NCBI RefSeq assembly: GCF_016461785.1
Contig: NZ_JAEMUH010000015.1
Span: 1 to 64,000, forward strand
Reading direction: 5' to 3'
Origin: Marinomonas ostreistagni
Lineage (GTDB): Bacteria; Pseudomonadota; Gammaproteobacteria; Pseudomonadales; Marinomonadaceae
Length of the DNA stretch: 64,000 nt
Translations under genes and position numbers: made by a program
In this document: in pieces, positions 1-8,655 of the stretch
Numbering within the stretch: the first letter of the stretch is position 1
Layout: each line of letters opens with the position of its first letter
Notes under the pieces: generated by a model
Database searches by the model: none
The model's input: the letters and a program-made list of their open reading frames with translations, nothing else
Told to the model about the DNA's origin: nothing

Positions 1-42
1 ACAAGGCGAATGTCGGGAGTTCGAACCTCTCCACACCCACCA
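1..42 (+). tRNA. tRNA-Val, 3' portion only
   Basis: The window opens inside a tRNA. A T-arm (stem 15-19 with 27-31, loop TTCGAAC), an acceptor 3' strand CACACCC, discriminator A and an encoded CCA at 40-42 are visible. Counting back from the CCA with a five-base variable loop puts A and C at anticodon positions 35 and 36, so the anticodon is NAC, a valine anticodon. The bases around it resemble the UAC isoacceptor of enterobacteria. The 5' half lies outside the window, so base 34 is not seen. Confidence 0.8.
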
Positions 43-132
43 TCTTATTCCTTCCATGAAATTCTATTTTAAATTCCTGTTTTTATTAATTTATCCACCC
101 TCTCATTAAGGCTTTCTCGCGGATATGATGTC

Positions 133-281
133 TGTGATGTCCCGAAAGATATGCCATAGAGCACTAAAATTGCGTCATGCAAAAAACAGCCTCAACAGCT
201 GAGATGCCTACGGCTATTGTAGGACCTCGCTGCGCGAGGGAAACAAGCCTTCGCGGCTATTGTGATCTCCCGAAAGATATG
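133..281. repeat. Pair of 21-bp direct repeats in tRNA-flanking DNA
   Basis: Positions 133-153 and 261-281 carry the same 21 bases with one mismatch (core CCCGAAAGATATG). A ten-base repeat CGGCTATTGT (211-220, 254-263) and a short hairpin CCTCGC/GCGAGG (225-239) lie between and beside them. The second copy runs into AAAGATCCACTAAAGA (284-299), which recurs exactly at 13548-13563. This looks like a dispersed intergenic element. The rest of 43-600 shows no gene that I can support. Confidence 0.55.
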
Positions 282-599
282 TAAAAGATCCACTAAAGAG
301 TGATTAGATGCTACTAAGTTGTATATAGCGGGAAAGAAACGCTGAAATACCGATGAACAGAAGGCTAGGGCATGTACTCTGACTTTTTTGCATTTTAGGC
401 GAGTGAAAACGTCCCACCTATTTTTAGCGCCGAAAGGCTACTTTAACCGCATCATTTGGCACAAAGCTTAAAAGCTCTAACGCTATAGGTAATAGAGATT
501 TCTAACGTTTTATGTGTCCAATTCAATTTAATAGAATCGGATGCTCTAGATTAAACGTCTTTACAGACCCAAACAACCTACCAATCACTGCTTGATCAA

Positions 600-772
600 G
601 CGCTTCGCTTGGCTGTAGATGCTGCTCTTTGTACTCTTTAGCTACGCTATGGTGCTTTTGTCATTCGGCGTCTTTTGAAGATGCGATTCTGCTAGCTGCT
701 GATTTAAGGGATAAAGCTGATACTACGGCTGCTGTCTATGGCCAGATAGTGGGTGCATTTAAGTCGGCAAAA
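600..772 (+). pseudogene. ADP-ribosylglycohydrolase (DraG-type) C-terminal remnant
   Basis: The frame around 629-770 encodes a stretch like the end of DraG-family ADP-ribosylglycohydrolases: SFEDAILLAADL, then ADTTAAV and GQIVGAF, which correspond to the conserved metal-site region near the C-terminus. No start codon with a ribosome binding site precedes it. Just upstream, the expected Val-Asp-Ala segment (GTAGATGCT, about 615-623) is in another frame, so there is a frameshift. The remaining 250 or so residues of the enzyme are missing. I read it as a truncated, decayed gene, not an active 62-residue protein. Confidence 0.55.
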
Positions 773-810
773 TGGGAATATTTTGCCGACTTAATCTTAT
801 TTTACTTTTT
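761..810 (+). terminator. Intrinsic terminator after the DraG remnant
   Basis: A perfect 12-bp inverted repeat (761-772 with 781-792, AAGTCGGCAAAA/TTTTGCCGACTT, 8-base loop) is followed by a T-rich tract to about 810. It is oriented for plus-strand transcription and may also block read-through from the convergent MFS gene. Confidence 0.75.
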
Positions 811-2689
811 AAGCTGACTTCTCACCCTTATGCTCTTCGTCAGCGTCGTTTTCCCCAGCTTCATCATCCTTATTCCATAATGTATCAGGAATGACGGATT
901 CAATGTCTTCAGCGTGCTCTGGTGTTTTTTCAGAAATGTAATCCACTACGCTATGGATGGTTTGTTCTAATTCACCTTCTTCTGCCAGGCGATCCGCGTA
1001 ACGCATCTCTTCAAGGTTTGTGGCAGCTGTGGTGACATAGGCCTCAGCGATGTCCATGACGGTTTCAGGGTGCTCTTCAACAACCGTCTCGGCAGCCGCT
1101 TCGAAAATTTCTAAACTGTGCTCAGGATCGGCGTTAGTAATCATAGCTGTTAGTTCTGGTAGGTCTTCGTAATCTGCTTCATCAAATACCTGTGCGACAA
1201 ATTCAGTGGTCGACCCCGAGGCGTTTGTGATGATCGTCTCGATCAATTCATGTTTATGATTTGGGTGGAATTTGAGCAGTCGTTGGTAGAGTTCTGAAAT
1301 ATCAATGCCATCTATATTGGCCAACGCTTTGGCAAAATCTAATATTTGTTCTGGGTACGAGCGAGCTAAGATACTGACCATTTTCAACGCTAATTGCGGT
1401 TGTAACTGCGCAATATCGACGGCAATTTCCACTTCGTGACTCAGTGTTGAGTGGTCAACGTACTCAGTACGAGGGTCCAATTCGCTACTGACCCACCCCA
1501 TGGCAGCACCTTGAGCAACGAAGGCTTCTTGCTCTTCAACAGGGATCGACTCGCGCATTTTACTGCGGTAAATAACAAACAGTGCAAACGCTAATTGAAT
1601 GACGCCTAAAGCAATAAAGAAAAAGTCGATGCCGATGTATTCCATGATCAGACCAATGATATAGGGCCCAATAATCCCGCCCGCAGCATAGATAATAATG
1701 ATCGCTCCGATGGCACCACTCATTTGATTTTGTTGCAGTCGGTCGAAGGTTTCAGAAATACCAAGAGGGTAGAGGCTCGAGACAATGCCACTGCTGATAC
1801 TGATCAAAACCAACGCGGGGATAAAGAAGTCCAACTCCAGAATGGCTGGTATGGCCAAAGTGCAAACGATTGAAAATATTACCGTGTATAGAATAACTTT
1901 GCGGCGCTCAAACCGGTCAGCAAAGTAGCCAATCGGAAATTGCAGTGCAACCCCACCGATGATGGCGGCACCTACCAGTAGCGATAGGTTAATACCTGAA
2001 ATGCCTTTGGAGTCCGCGTATACCGATAACATGCTAAATAGGGAGCTTAAAATAAAACCACAGACTAATACGGACGTTGCACCGACTGGAGACGTACGAA
2101 CAAGCTGAAGAAGAGGCATCGGAACGGTATCTTCTACCTGTGGCGCTGTTGCCTTACTAATCGCAATAGGAACTACACCACCGCATAGCAGTAAGCCGGC
2201 AATAATGTAAAGCGTTGCATGCGTTACATCGGAAAGGTTGACGACAAATGAGCCTAAAAACATGGATAGCAAAACAACAATTTGGTTGGTCGCCAAGATT
2301 CTTGAACGCGTCTCTGAAGTAGAACGTTCACTCAGCCATCCATCGGAGACAATGTTGGTCGCAGCAATACAAAAGCCCATTAAAATGCGCATGATTGCCC
2401 ATACCCATTCGTTGAACCAAAGAAAACACACAAGAATGCTGATCGCAGCAAGGGCGGCAGAGGCTGTGTACATGCGAATGTGCCCGACTCGCGACATGAT
2501 GCGTCGAGTGAATATTCCGCCTAAGAGCAGCCCAACAGAAAACATCGACATAATCAAACCAATGTTACCAGTATTCACCTGCTCGTAATTCAAACGTAAC
2601 GGAAGAAGAACATTGATTAGGCCATGGCTGATATAAATGAAAAAGCCGCTGACGAATAAAGCCAATAAAGAAAGTAGCATTGCCGACAT
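809..2689 (-). CDS. MFS transporter with acidic C-terminal extension
   Basis: 626 residues. The first 400 or so form a twelve-helix major facilitator of the YcaD-like type, with short basic loops such as FTRRIMSRVGH between helices 2 and 3 and FADRFERRK in the equivalent loop of the second half. The last 200 or so residues are a soluble, very acidic cytoplasmic tail rich in Glu and Asp and ending with a basic cluster, unlike the plain 400-residue family members. The substrate cannot be read from sequence. It is transcribed alone, convergent with the DraG remnant and divergent from the flavoprotein operon. Helix pattern and family are clear; function is open. Confidence 0.85.
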   Translation of the reverse strand: MSAMLLSLLALFVSGFFIYISHGLINVLLPLRLNYEQVNTGNIGLIMSMFSVGLLLGGIFTRRIMSRVGHIRMYTASAALAAISILVCFLWFNEWVWAIMRILMGFCIAATNIVSDGWLSERSTSETRSRILATNQIVVLLSMFLGSFVVNLSDVTHATLYIIAGLLLCGGVVPIAISKATAPQVEDTVPMPLLQLVRTSPVGATSVLVCGFILSSLFSMLSVYADSKGISGINLSLLVGAAIIGGVALQFPIGYFADRFERRKVILYTVIFSIVCTLAIPAILELDFFIPALVLISISSGIVSSLYPLGISETFDRLQQNQMSGAIGAIIIIYAAGGIIGPYIIGLIMEYIGIDFFFIALGVIQLAFALFVIYRSKMRESIPVEEQEAFVAQGAAMGWVSSELDPRTEYVDHSTLSHEVEIAVDIAQLQPQLALKMVSILARSYPEQILDFAKALANIDGIDISELYQRLLKFHPNHKHELIETIITNASGSTTEFVAQVFDEADYEDLPELTAMITNADPEHSLEIFEAAAETVVEEHPETVMDIAEAYVTTAATNLEEMRYADRLAEEGELEQTIHSVVDYISEKTPEHAEDIESVIPDTLWNKDDEAGENDADEEHKGEKSA

Positions 2690-3019
2690 AAAGATTAAGC
2701 CCTGAGATCACTAAAGAGTTATCAGTGATTTCGTGAAAAACGTGTATGTGTGAATTTACGAAAGTGATAGAGGCTAACGAGTAATGAAGCCCTTATCCAG
2801 TAAATGTCGTGCAACTAATGTGGCTATTTATATGATGTAGTGATGACTCTGAATTCACCCAAAATAATAATCGGCATAAAAACACACCAACAAAGTAAAA
2901 AGTCGCTACAACAATGTTCAAACTTTAATTTCAGAATCTGTAAGATTTTTATTGTTCAAACGTCTACTCTAAAGTCCTTGTTGTTTTGCTCACTAAATCG
3001 AGCTTGTGTGGAGATGTTG

Positions 3020-5170
3020 ATGAAGAAGGCAATCTTATTGGTGTTAATCGCAGCTCTGGTGGCGCTGTTTTTCTATTTTGATGTACACCATTTACTAACG
3101 CTCGAAGGCCTGAAAGCAGGTTTGAACCAGTTTGAATCTTTGCGTTCTGACTCCCCTATGCTGGTTGCGGGTGTTTTCTTTGTGTCGTATGTACTGGTCA
3201 CTGCGTTGTCGCTTCCTGGAGCGGCGATTATGACGTTGGCGGCGGGAGCGCTGTTTGGGTTAGGTGTCGGTACATTACTGGTGTCTTTTGCAAGCAGTAT
3301 TGGTGCAACGCTGGCTTTTTTAGTGTCTCGTTACCTTCTTCAAGAAACGGTACAAAAGCGTTTTGGTGACCGCTTAAAAGCCTTTAACGAAGGGATAGAG
3401 AAAGATGGGGCGTTTTATCTTTTCACCCTTCGCTTAGTACCAGTCTTTCCATTCTTTTTGATTAACCTACTGATGGGCTTAACCAATATCCGTGCGATCA
3501 CCTTCTATTGGGTGAGCCAAGTGGGTATGTTCGTTGGCACGTTGGTTTATGTCAACGCAGGTACACAGTTGGCTCAGCTGGATAGCCTTTCAGGTATTTT
3601 GTCGCCTTCGTTGCTATTCTCCTTTGTGCTATTGGGTGTGTTTCCTTTGATCGCCAAAAAAGTACTGGCGGTTGTTAAGGCAAAGCATGTCTACAGCGGC
3701 TATCAAAAGCCTAAAAAGTTTGACCGCAATATGATTGTCATTGGTGCAGGTGCTGGTGGTTTGGTCAGTGCCTACATTGCGGCAGCGGTGAAGGCGAAAG
3801 TGACACTAGTGGAAGCCCATAAAATGGGAGGTGACTGCCTAAATTACGGTTGTGTACCCAGCAAAGCCATTATCAAGAGTGCCAAAATCGCCAAGCAGAT
3901 TCGTCATGCTGATCAGTATGGGTTGGAAGCAGGCACACCTCGCTTTTCATTCAAACAAGTTATGGCACGAGTGCATGAGGTTATTGCGAAAGTAGAGCCC
4001 CATGACAGCGTTGAGCGTTACACAAAATTAGGCGTCGACGTGGTGCAGGGCTACGCCAAGATCATTGACCCTTGGACCGTTGAGATCCAACTAAATGAAG
4101 GTGGTAGCCAACGCTTAACGGCACAAAGTATTGTATTGGCGACAGGGGCACGTCCAGTAGTGCCTGCCATCACTGGTTTAGAAGAGGTTGGCTATTACAC
4201 CAGCGATACCTTGTGGTCTGAATTTGCCAAATTTAATGAGCCGCCAAAGCGTTTAGTGGTGCTAGGAGGCGGTCCAATTGGCACTGAGTTGTCACAGACC
4301 TTTGCTCGTTTAGGTTCAAGTGTTACGCAAGTTGAGCGTTCAGAGCGCATCATGATTCGTGAAGATCAAGATGTTTCTGAACTGGTTCAGCAAAGTTTAC
4401 GCGAAGATGGCGTCAACATCTTAACCTCGCACCAAGCTGTACGCTGTGAGAAAGAGGGGGATAGTAAATACTTGATCGTTGAACAGGGCGGGCAGGAAAG
4501 CCGTATCGAATTCGACGCACTGATTTGTGCCGTCGGCCGTGAGGCACGATTAGAAGGGTATGGACTGGAAAATCTAGGCATCGAGACCCGAAGAACCATT
4601 GTCACGAATGACTACTTAGAAACATTGTATCCAAATATCTTTGCGGCTGGTGATGTGGCAGGGCCTTATCAATTTACTCATGTAGCAGCGCACCAAGCGT
4701 GGTACGCATCGGTAAATGCTTTATTTGGCTCTTTCAAAAAATTTCGTGCGGATTATCGAGTGATTCCATGGGCAACCTTTGTGGACCCAGAAGTGGCGCG
4801 TGTGGGGTTAAATGAGCAAGACGCCAAAGCCCAAGGCATTGACTACGAGGTCGTGCGCTATGGTATTGATGATTTAGATCGTGCCATTGCTGAGAGTGCT
4901 GAAGTTGGCTTTGTAAAAGTGCTAACCGTCCCAGGTAAGGACAAAATACTAGGTGTCACCATTGTTGGACAACATGCGGGCGAGATCCTACCTGAATTCG
5001 TTTTAGCCATGAAACACGGTTTAGGTCTGAACAAAATATTAGGGACCATTCATACTTATCCAACTTGGGCAGAGTCCAATAAATACGCTGCTGGTGAGTG
5101 GAAACGTGCTCACGCTCCAGAAAAAGTATTGAGCTGGCTGGAAAAATATCACGCGTGGCGTCGAGGTTAG
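3020..5170 (+). CDS. VTT-domain membrane protein fused to a FAD pyridine-nucleotide disulfide oxidoreductase
   Basis: 716 residues with ATG at 3020, chosen because GGAG lies 6 bases upstream; the frame stays open back to 2840, but that extension has no membrane or family character. Residues about 1-225 are a TVP38/TMEM64 (VTT, SNARE-associated) membrane domain. From about 237 comes a mercuric-reductase-like flavoprotein: Rossmann GAGAGG, then a redox pair in GGDCLNYGCVPSKA (Cys273 and Cys278), an NAD site VVLGGGPIGTE, and a C-terminal dimerisation domain with the HTYPTW segment that carries the catalytic His. There is no N-terminal heavy-metal domain and no C-terminal Cys pair, so it is probably not a mercury reductase. 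It heads an operon with the DUF547 and YHS genes; the electron acceptor is unknown. Confidence 0.88.
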   Translation: MKKAILLVLIAALVALFFYFDVHHLLTLEGLKAGLNQFESLRSDSPMLVAGVFFVSYVLVTALSLPGAAIMTLAAGALFGLGVGTLLVSFASSIGATLAFLVSRYLLQETVQKRFGDRLKAFNEGIEKDGAFYLFTLRLVPVFPFFLINLLMGLTNIRAITFYWVSQVGMFVGTLVYVNAGTQLAQLDSLSGILSPSLLFSFVLLGVFPLIAKKVLAVVKAKHVYSGYQKPKKFDRNMIVIGAGAGGLVSAYIAAAVKAKVTLVEAHKMGGDCLNYGCVPSKAIIKSAKIAKQIRHADQYGLEAGTPRFSFKQVMARVHEVIAKVEPHDSVERYTKLGVDVVQGYAKIIDPWTVEIQLNEGGSQRLTAQSIVLATGARPVVPAITGLEEVGYYTSDTLWSEFAKFNEPPKRLVVLGGGPIGTELSQTFARLGSSVTQVERSERIMIREDQDVSELVQQSLREDGVNILTSHQAVRCEKEGDSKYLIVEQGGQESRIEFDALICAVGREARLEGYGLENLGIETRRTIVTNDYLETLYPNIFAAGDVAGPYQFTHVAAHQAWYASVNALFGSFKKFRADYRVIPWATFVDPEVARVGLNEQDAKAQGIDYEVVRYGIDDLDRAIAESAEVGFVKVLTVPGKDKILGVTIVGQHAGEILPEFVLAMKHGLGLNKILGTIHTYPTWAESNKYAAGEWKRAHAPEKVLSWLEKYHAWRRG

Positions 5171-5174
5171 GCAA

Positions 5175-5978
5175 ATGAAAGCATGGCTTATTGCACTCTT
5201 GTTCAGTCTTGGCTTTTCCAGCAATGTGTTGGCAAGCAATGCTTTTGATCACGGTGGTTGGGATCAACTACTGCAAAAACATGTGCGACTGATCGATAAG
5301 GGTAAAGCCAGCCAAGTGGACTATCAGGGCTTTATAGAGAGTAAAGACGCTCTAGTGCAGTACTTAAAGCAGCTAGAAAATGTGGATCAGCAAACATTCG
5401 AGAGTTGGCCTAAGAACGATCAACTGGCTTTCTTGATCAATGCCTACAACGCTTGGACAGTACAATTAATTTTAACCAAGTGGCCTGATTTAGAATCCAT
5501 TAAAGACCTTGGTGGACTGTTTCGCTCACCATGGCGCAAAGCGTTTATTCCTCTTTTGGGGCAGGTTCGTTCACTTGATGAGATTGAGCATGAGTTGATT
5601 CGAGGCTCAGACCGTTACCAAGACCCTCGTATTCACTTTGCTGTGAACTGCGCCAGTATCGGTTGTCCTGCGTTGGCAAATGTTGCTTATCAAGGAGACA
5701 GCCTTGAACAGCTCTTAGAACTGCAAACTCGATTGTTTTTAGCCGATCGTTCGCGAAATCGACTGGACGGCAAGACGTTGAAGCTTTCGTCGATTTTCAA
5801 ATGGTACAAAGAAGACTTTGAAAAAGGTTGGCAAGGCTATGACTCCCTTGAATCCTTTTTAGTCCATTACAAAGAGGTCCTGTCATTACCAGAAAGCAGT
5901 GTGCAAAGCCTTATGCGTGGGGATTTGAAACTGTCATTTCTGCGCTATGACTGGGGGCTAAATGGTGTGGATCGCTAA
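5175..5978 (+). CDS. Secreted DUF547 domain protein
   Basis: 267 residues starting 4 bases after the flavoprotein stop. It has a signal peptide (MKAWLIALLFSLGFSSNVLAS) and a DUF547 fold with the family landmarks INAYNAWTV, FRSPWRKAF, DEIEHELIR and IHFAVNCASIGCPAL; the latter contains conserved His and two Cys. DUF547 has no assigned reaction; the conserved Cys and His suggest a thiol or transpeptidase-like periplasmic activity, which is inference. Translational coupling to the upstream membrane reductase suggests the two work on the same periplasmic substrate. Confidence 0.85.
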   Translation: MKAWLIALLFSLGFSSNVLASNAFDHGGWDQLLQKHVRLIDKGKASQVDYQGFIESKDALVQYLKQLENVDQQTFESWPKNDQLAFLINAYNAWTVQLILTKWPDLESIKDLGGLFRSPWRKAFIPLLGQVRSLDEIEHELIRGSDRYQDPRIHFAVNCASIGCPALANVAYQGDSLEQLLELQTRLFLADRSRNRLDGKTLKLSSIFKWYKEDFEKGWQGYDSLESFLVHYKEVLSLPESSVQSLMRGDLKLSFLRYDWGLNGVDR

Positions 5979-6041
5979 AGCTCGCCTTAGCTTGGGCGGC
6001 AAACATGAGTCGAGAGAAAAGATAAAAAAGAGGGCAGATAT

Positions 6042-6491
6042 ATGAAATGGCTAATCAGTATTTGTTTGACATGTTTTAGCATGATAGCGCTGGCGCAAGC
6101 GCCCATTTCGACCAGTTTTTTTAGTAATAAAGCATTAGATGGTTACGACACAGTGGCCTACTTTACACAAGGACAGGCTATAAAAGGAAACCCTGAATGG
6201 TCGACAAACTACAAGGGCGCTGAGTGGCATTTTTCTAAAGTAGAACATTTGCAGATGTTTTTGAAAGAACCAGAAAAATACGCTCCGCAGTATGGCGGCT
6301 ATTGCGCTTGGGGCGTTTCGACGAAAAGTGATTTCGCGCCGTCTGATGCAACTCAGTGGGCTATCATCAAGGATAAGCTTTACCTAAATTATAACGAAAA
6401 GGTAAAGCAACGTTGGAGTGAAAACCCACTGAAACACATTCAAATTGCAGATGAGAATTGGCCAGCACTCACACGTGAATTTAGCGAATAA
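6042..6491 (+). CDS. Periplasmic YHS domain protein
   Basis: 149 residues with a signal peptide (MKWLISICLTCFSMIALAQA) and a single YHS domain: GYDTVAYFTQGQAIKG, then WHFSKVEH and YAPQYGGYCAWGVS. YHS domains are small folds often found near metal-transport and redox proteins. Third gene of the flavoprotein-DUF547-YHS cluster, 63 bases after the DUF547 stop. The metal or partner is unknown. Confidence 0.85.
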   Translation: MKWLISICLTCFSMIALAQAPISTSFFSNKALDGYDTVAYFTQGQAIKGNPEWSTNYKGAEWHFSKVEHLQMFLKEPEKYAPQYGGYCAWGVSTKSDFAPSDATQWAIIKDKLYLNYNEKVKQRWSENPLKHIQIADENWPALTREFSE

Positions 6492-6505
6492 GTGCTGGCT
6501 CGTCG

Positions 6506-8428
6506 TTAATTCTGCTGAATCAGTACGTTATCGAAGAAAGCGTTGATACCTTGAACATCATCCAGTGGTAGTACTTCGGCGACATATTGATCAGGTCGAA
6601 CCACCACTACACAGCCCTGATTGCGATCAATACCACGCATATCGTAGATGTCCTTACCTTCTTTCAATGGAGCGCAGTACACTTTCTCGTAGTCCTTTAG
6701 CCCAAACTTACCTTTTTGTGGGGTGAGTAATGGATCGAGTTGTGATCGTTCTAATTCATGGTGATGGCATTGGAAAATGGCTCTGATATCGATCACGGAA
6801 TCAATGTCTGCACCATTTGGTGTAAAGCGATTGACTGGCGACGATGGGTCGTTGACCAGATAGTCTGCAAGTTTTCTCACACCACAATCATCTGACATAG
6901 GCGCTTGCTGGCCTGCAAACAAGTACATGCGATAAGCGCCATTTACAGTATGACAATGACCTAATTGCACTGGTTTGGCGTCCCCATGACGAATGACATT
7001 CGCAGAATGGAAGCGCAGTCCTACTTTGAGCCCTGTTGCCAGATTGTCATGGGTGCCTGATCCAATCACGTCAGAAGGGCGGTATTGGATCGAAACCCCA
7101 GCAGTATAGCGACCAAATAACTTAAAGTAGCGCTGAAACTCTGCTGGATCAACGCCATCAGGGTGTTCAGCAGATTTAGGCTTTGCGCTAAACATAGCTG
7201 ACCACTCACGGTCAAAGTCGATTAATGCTTGCCCATATTCATGACGTTCTTGGGAATAGCTTGAAAGTAATCTCTCCGGCGCTAAGCCTGTCAATACGTG
7301 AGCCAGTTTCCAACCTAAGTTCCAGGTGTCCATCACCGATGTGTTAAGGCCTTGGCCAGCTTTGGGACTATGGGTATGACAAGCATCTCCAGCCAAGAAA
7401 ACACGAGCGGAGCGCTCAGCGGTAGCATCGTCAAAGGCTGTGGTGATACGCTGACCGATCTCGTAGACGCTCCACCAAGCTACGTCTTTCACATCCATGG
7501 TATAAGGAGCTATGATTCGATTGGCAGCCGCAACAAGAATATCTGACGTCATCTGATCTCGTGCAACGCGCTCGTTCTCTTTTAATTTGTCCAATTCCAC
7601 ATAGATACGGGCCATGTAGCCCCCTTCGCGTGGAATGATCAACATATTGCCTTCTTTGTTCGACTGAATCAGAGACTTCAAACGAATATCAGGGAAGTCT
7701 GTATTCAAGAGGACGTCCATGACACCCCAAGCTTGGTTCAACGCGTCACCAACCAACTTATGGCCAATAGCGGTTCTGACTCCAGAGCGCGCACCATCAC
7801 AGCCAACGACGTATTTGGCTTTTACGGTTTCAATTTCTTGATTGAACTGGGAGTAATTCACCATGCGTTCAAGTTTTACTGTAACAGGGTACTCGCTATC
7901 GTCTTCATTGACCTCTAACCCTAAAAATTTTCGCTGATAGTGAGGCTCTATTTTTCCTGGAGCTTGACGCATAACCCGAAGGAACTCATCGTGAACTCGT
8001 GCTTGGTTGATGATCATGTGAGGCATTTCTGATAAGTCTTCCTCAACGTCTTCAACTTTACCTGTACGGGAAATATGCTCAGGGTTCTCAGCATCAGGCT
8101 TCCAAAAGGCTGCTTCATTGACCTGATAACCTTCCTGAATGATTTGATCGGCGAAACCATAAGCTTGGAACATTTCTACCGTTCGACAAGCAATGCCATC
8201 TGCTTGCCCAACGAGCAAACGATCATCTTTAATATCAACGATTGCGGTTTTGATTTGACCAAACTGGGATAACTGAGCCGCCAGGTTTAAACCCGCTGGC
8301 CCACAGCCAATGATTAAGACATCCACCTCAGCAGGCATTGGGCGCTTGATCGGTGGCGCAACCACTGCATCTTGTGGGTCACTAAAGCGAGGGTCTCCAG
8401 GGTGAAAACCATTGACGTGATACTGCAT
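6506..8428 (-). CDS. FAD-dependent aromatic hydroxylase, 3-hydroxybenzoate 4-monooxygenase type
   Basis: 640 residues, the length of MobA-type 3-hydroxybenzoate 4-monooxygenase and phenol 2-monooxygenase relatives. The N-terminus carries the FAD site VLIIGCGPAGLNLAAQL, followed by the mid-chain VGCDGARSGVR and the second FAD motif GDACHTHSPKAGQGLN. The C-terminal third is the thioredoxin-like dimerisation domain of this group (CVVVVRPDQYVAEV). Expected reaction: NAD(P)H- and O2-dependent hydroxylation of a phenolic acid, plausibly 3-hydroxybenzoate to protocatechuate. AGGAGT lies upstream of the ATG. A hairpin separates it from the aldehyde dehydrogenase behind it, so it may have its own promoter. 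The exact substrate is inferred from family resemblance. Confidence 0.8.
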   Translation of the reverse strand: MQYHVNGFHPGDPRFSDPQDAVVAPPIKRPMPAEVDVLIIGCGPAGLNLAAQLSQFGQIKTAIVDIKDDRLLVGQADGIACRTVEMFQAYGFADQIIQEGYQVNEAAFWKPDAENPEHISRTGKVEDVEEDLSEMPHMIINQARVHDEFLRVMRQAPGKIEPHYQRKFLGLEVNEDDSEYPVTVKLERMVNYSQFNQEIETVKAKYVVGCDGARSGVRTAIGHKLVGDALNQAWGVMDVLLNTDFPDIRLKSLIQSNKEGNMLIIPREGGYMARIYVELDKLKENERVARDQMTSDILVAAANRIIAPYTMDVKDVAWWSVYEIGQRITTAFDDATAERSARVFLAGDACHTHSPKAGQGLNTSVMDTWNLGWKLAHVLTGLAPERLLSSYSQERHEYGQALIDFDREWSAMFSAKPKSAEHPDGVDPAEFQRYFKLFGRYTAGVSIQYRPSDVIGSGTHDNLATGLKVGLRFHSANVIRHGDAKPVQLGHCHTVNGAYRMYLFAGQQAPMSDDCGVRKLADYLVNDPSSPVNRFTPNGADIDSVIDIRAIFQCHHHELERSQLDPLLTPQKGKFGLKDYEKVYCAPLKEGKDIYDMRGIDRNQGCVVVVRPDQYVAEVLPLDDVQGINAFFDNVLIQQN

Positions 8429-8581
8429 CGTAAGACTCCTTTATTGTTCTGATTGCCTCGATGCCTTTACTGTAGTTCATTCTTTGGTATAGGTAATAAT
8501 TGGTTTTTGTTATCAGATTTAAAATAAACGCATATCTAGGATGTAAGAGATTTATCGGTAATATTACTTATTCGCGTTGCG

Positions 8582-8618
8582 AAGGCTTCTTCTCAGCTTT
8601 TAACTGAAAAGAAGCCTT
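8582..8618 (-). terminator. Hairpin between the aldehyde dehydrogenase and the monooxygenase
   Basis: Perfect 10-bp inverted repeat AAGGCTTCTT (8582-8591) and AAGAAGCCTT (8609-8618). There is no clear T-run on the minus strand, so it may be a weak terminator or an RNA-stabilising hairpin that separates expression of the two genes. The rest of 8429-8655 shows no gene. Confidence 0.5.
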
Positions 8619-8655
8619 TGTTAATAACAGCGGATGCTGAAATAAACAGTAGTGT

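Noticed and set aside
2840..3019. 60-residue N-terminal extension of the VTT-flavoprotein
   Set aside because: No ribosome binding site, no family similarity, and a better start follows at 3020.
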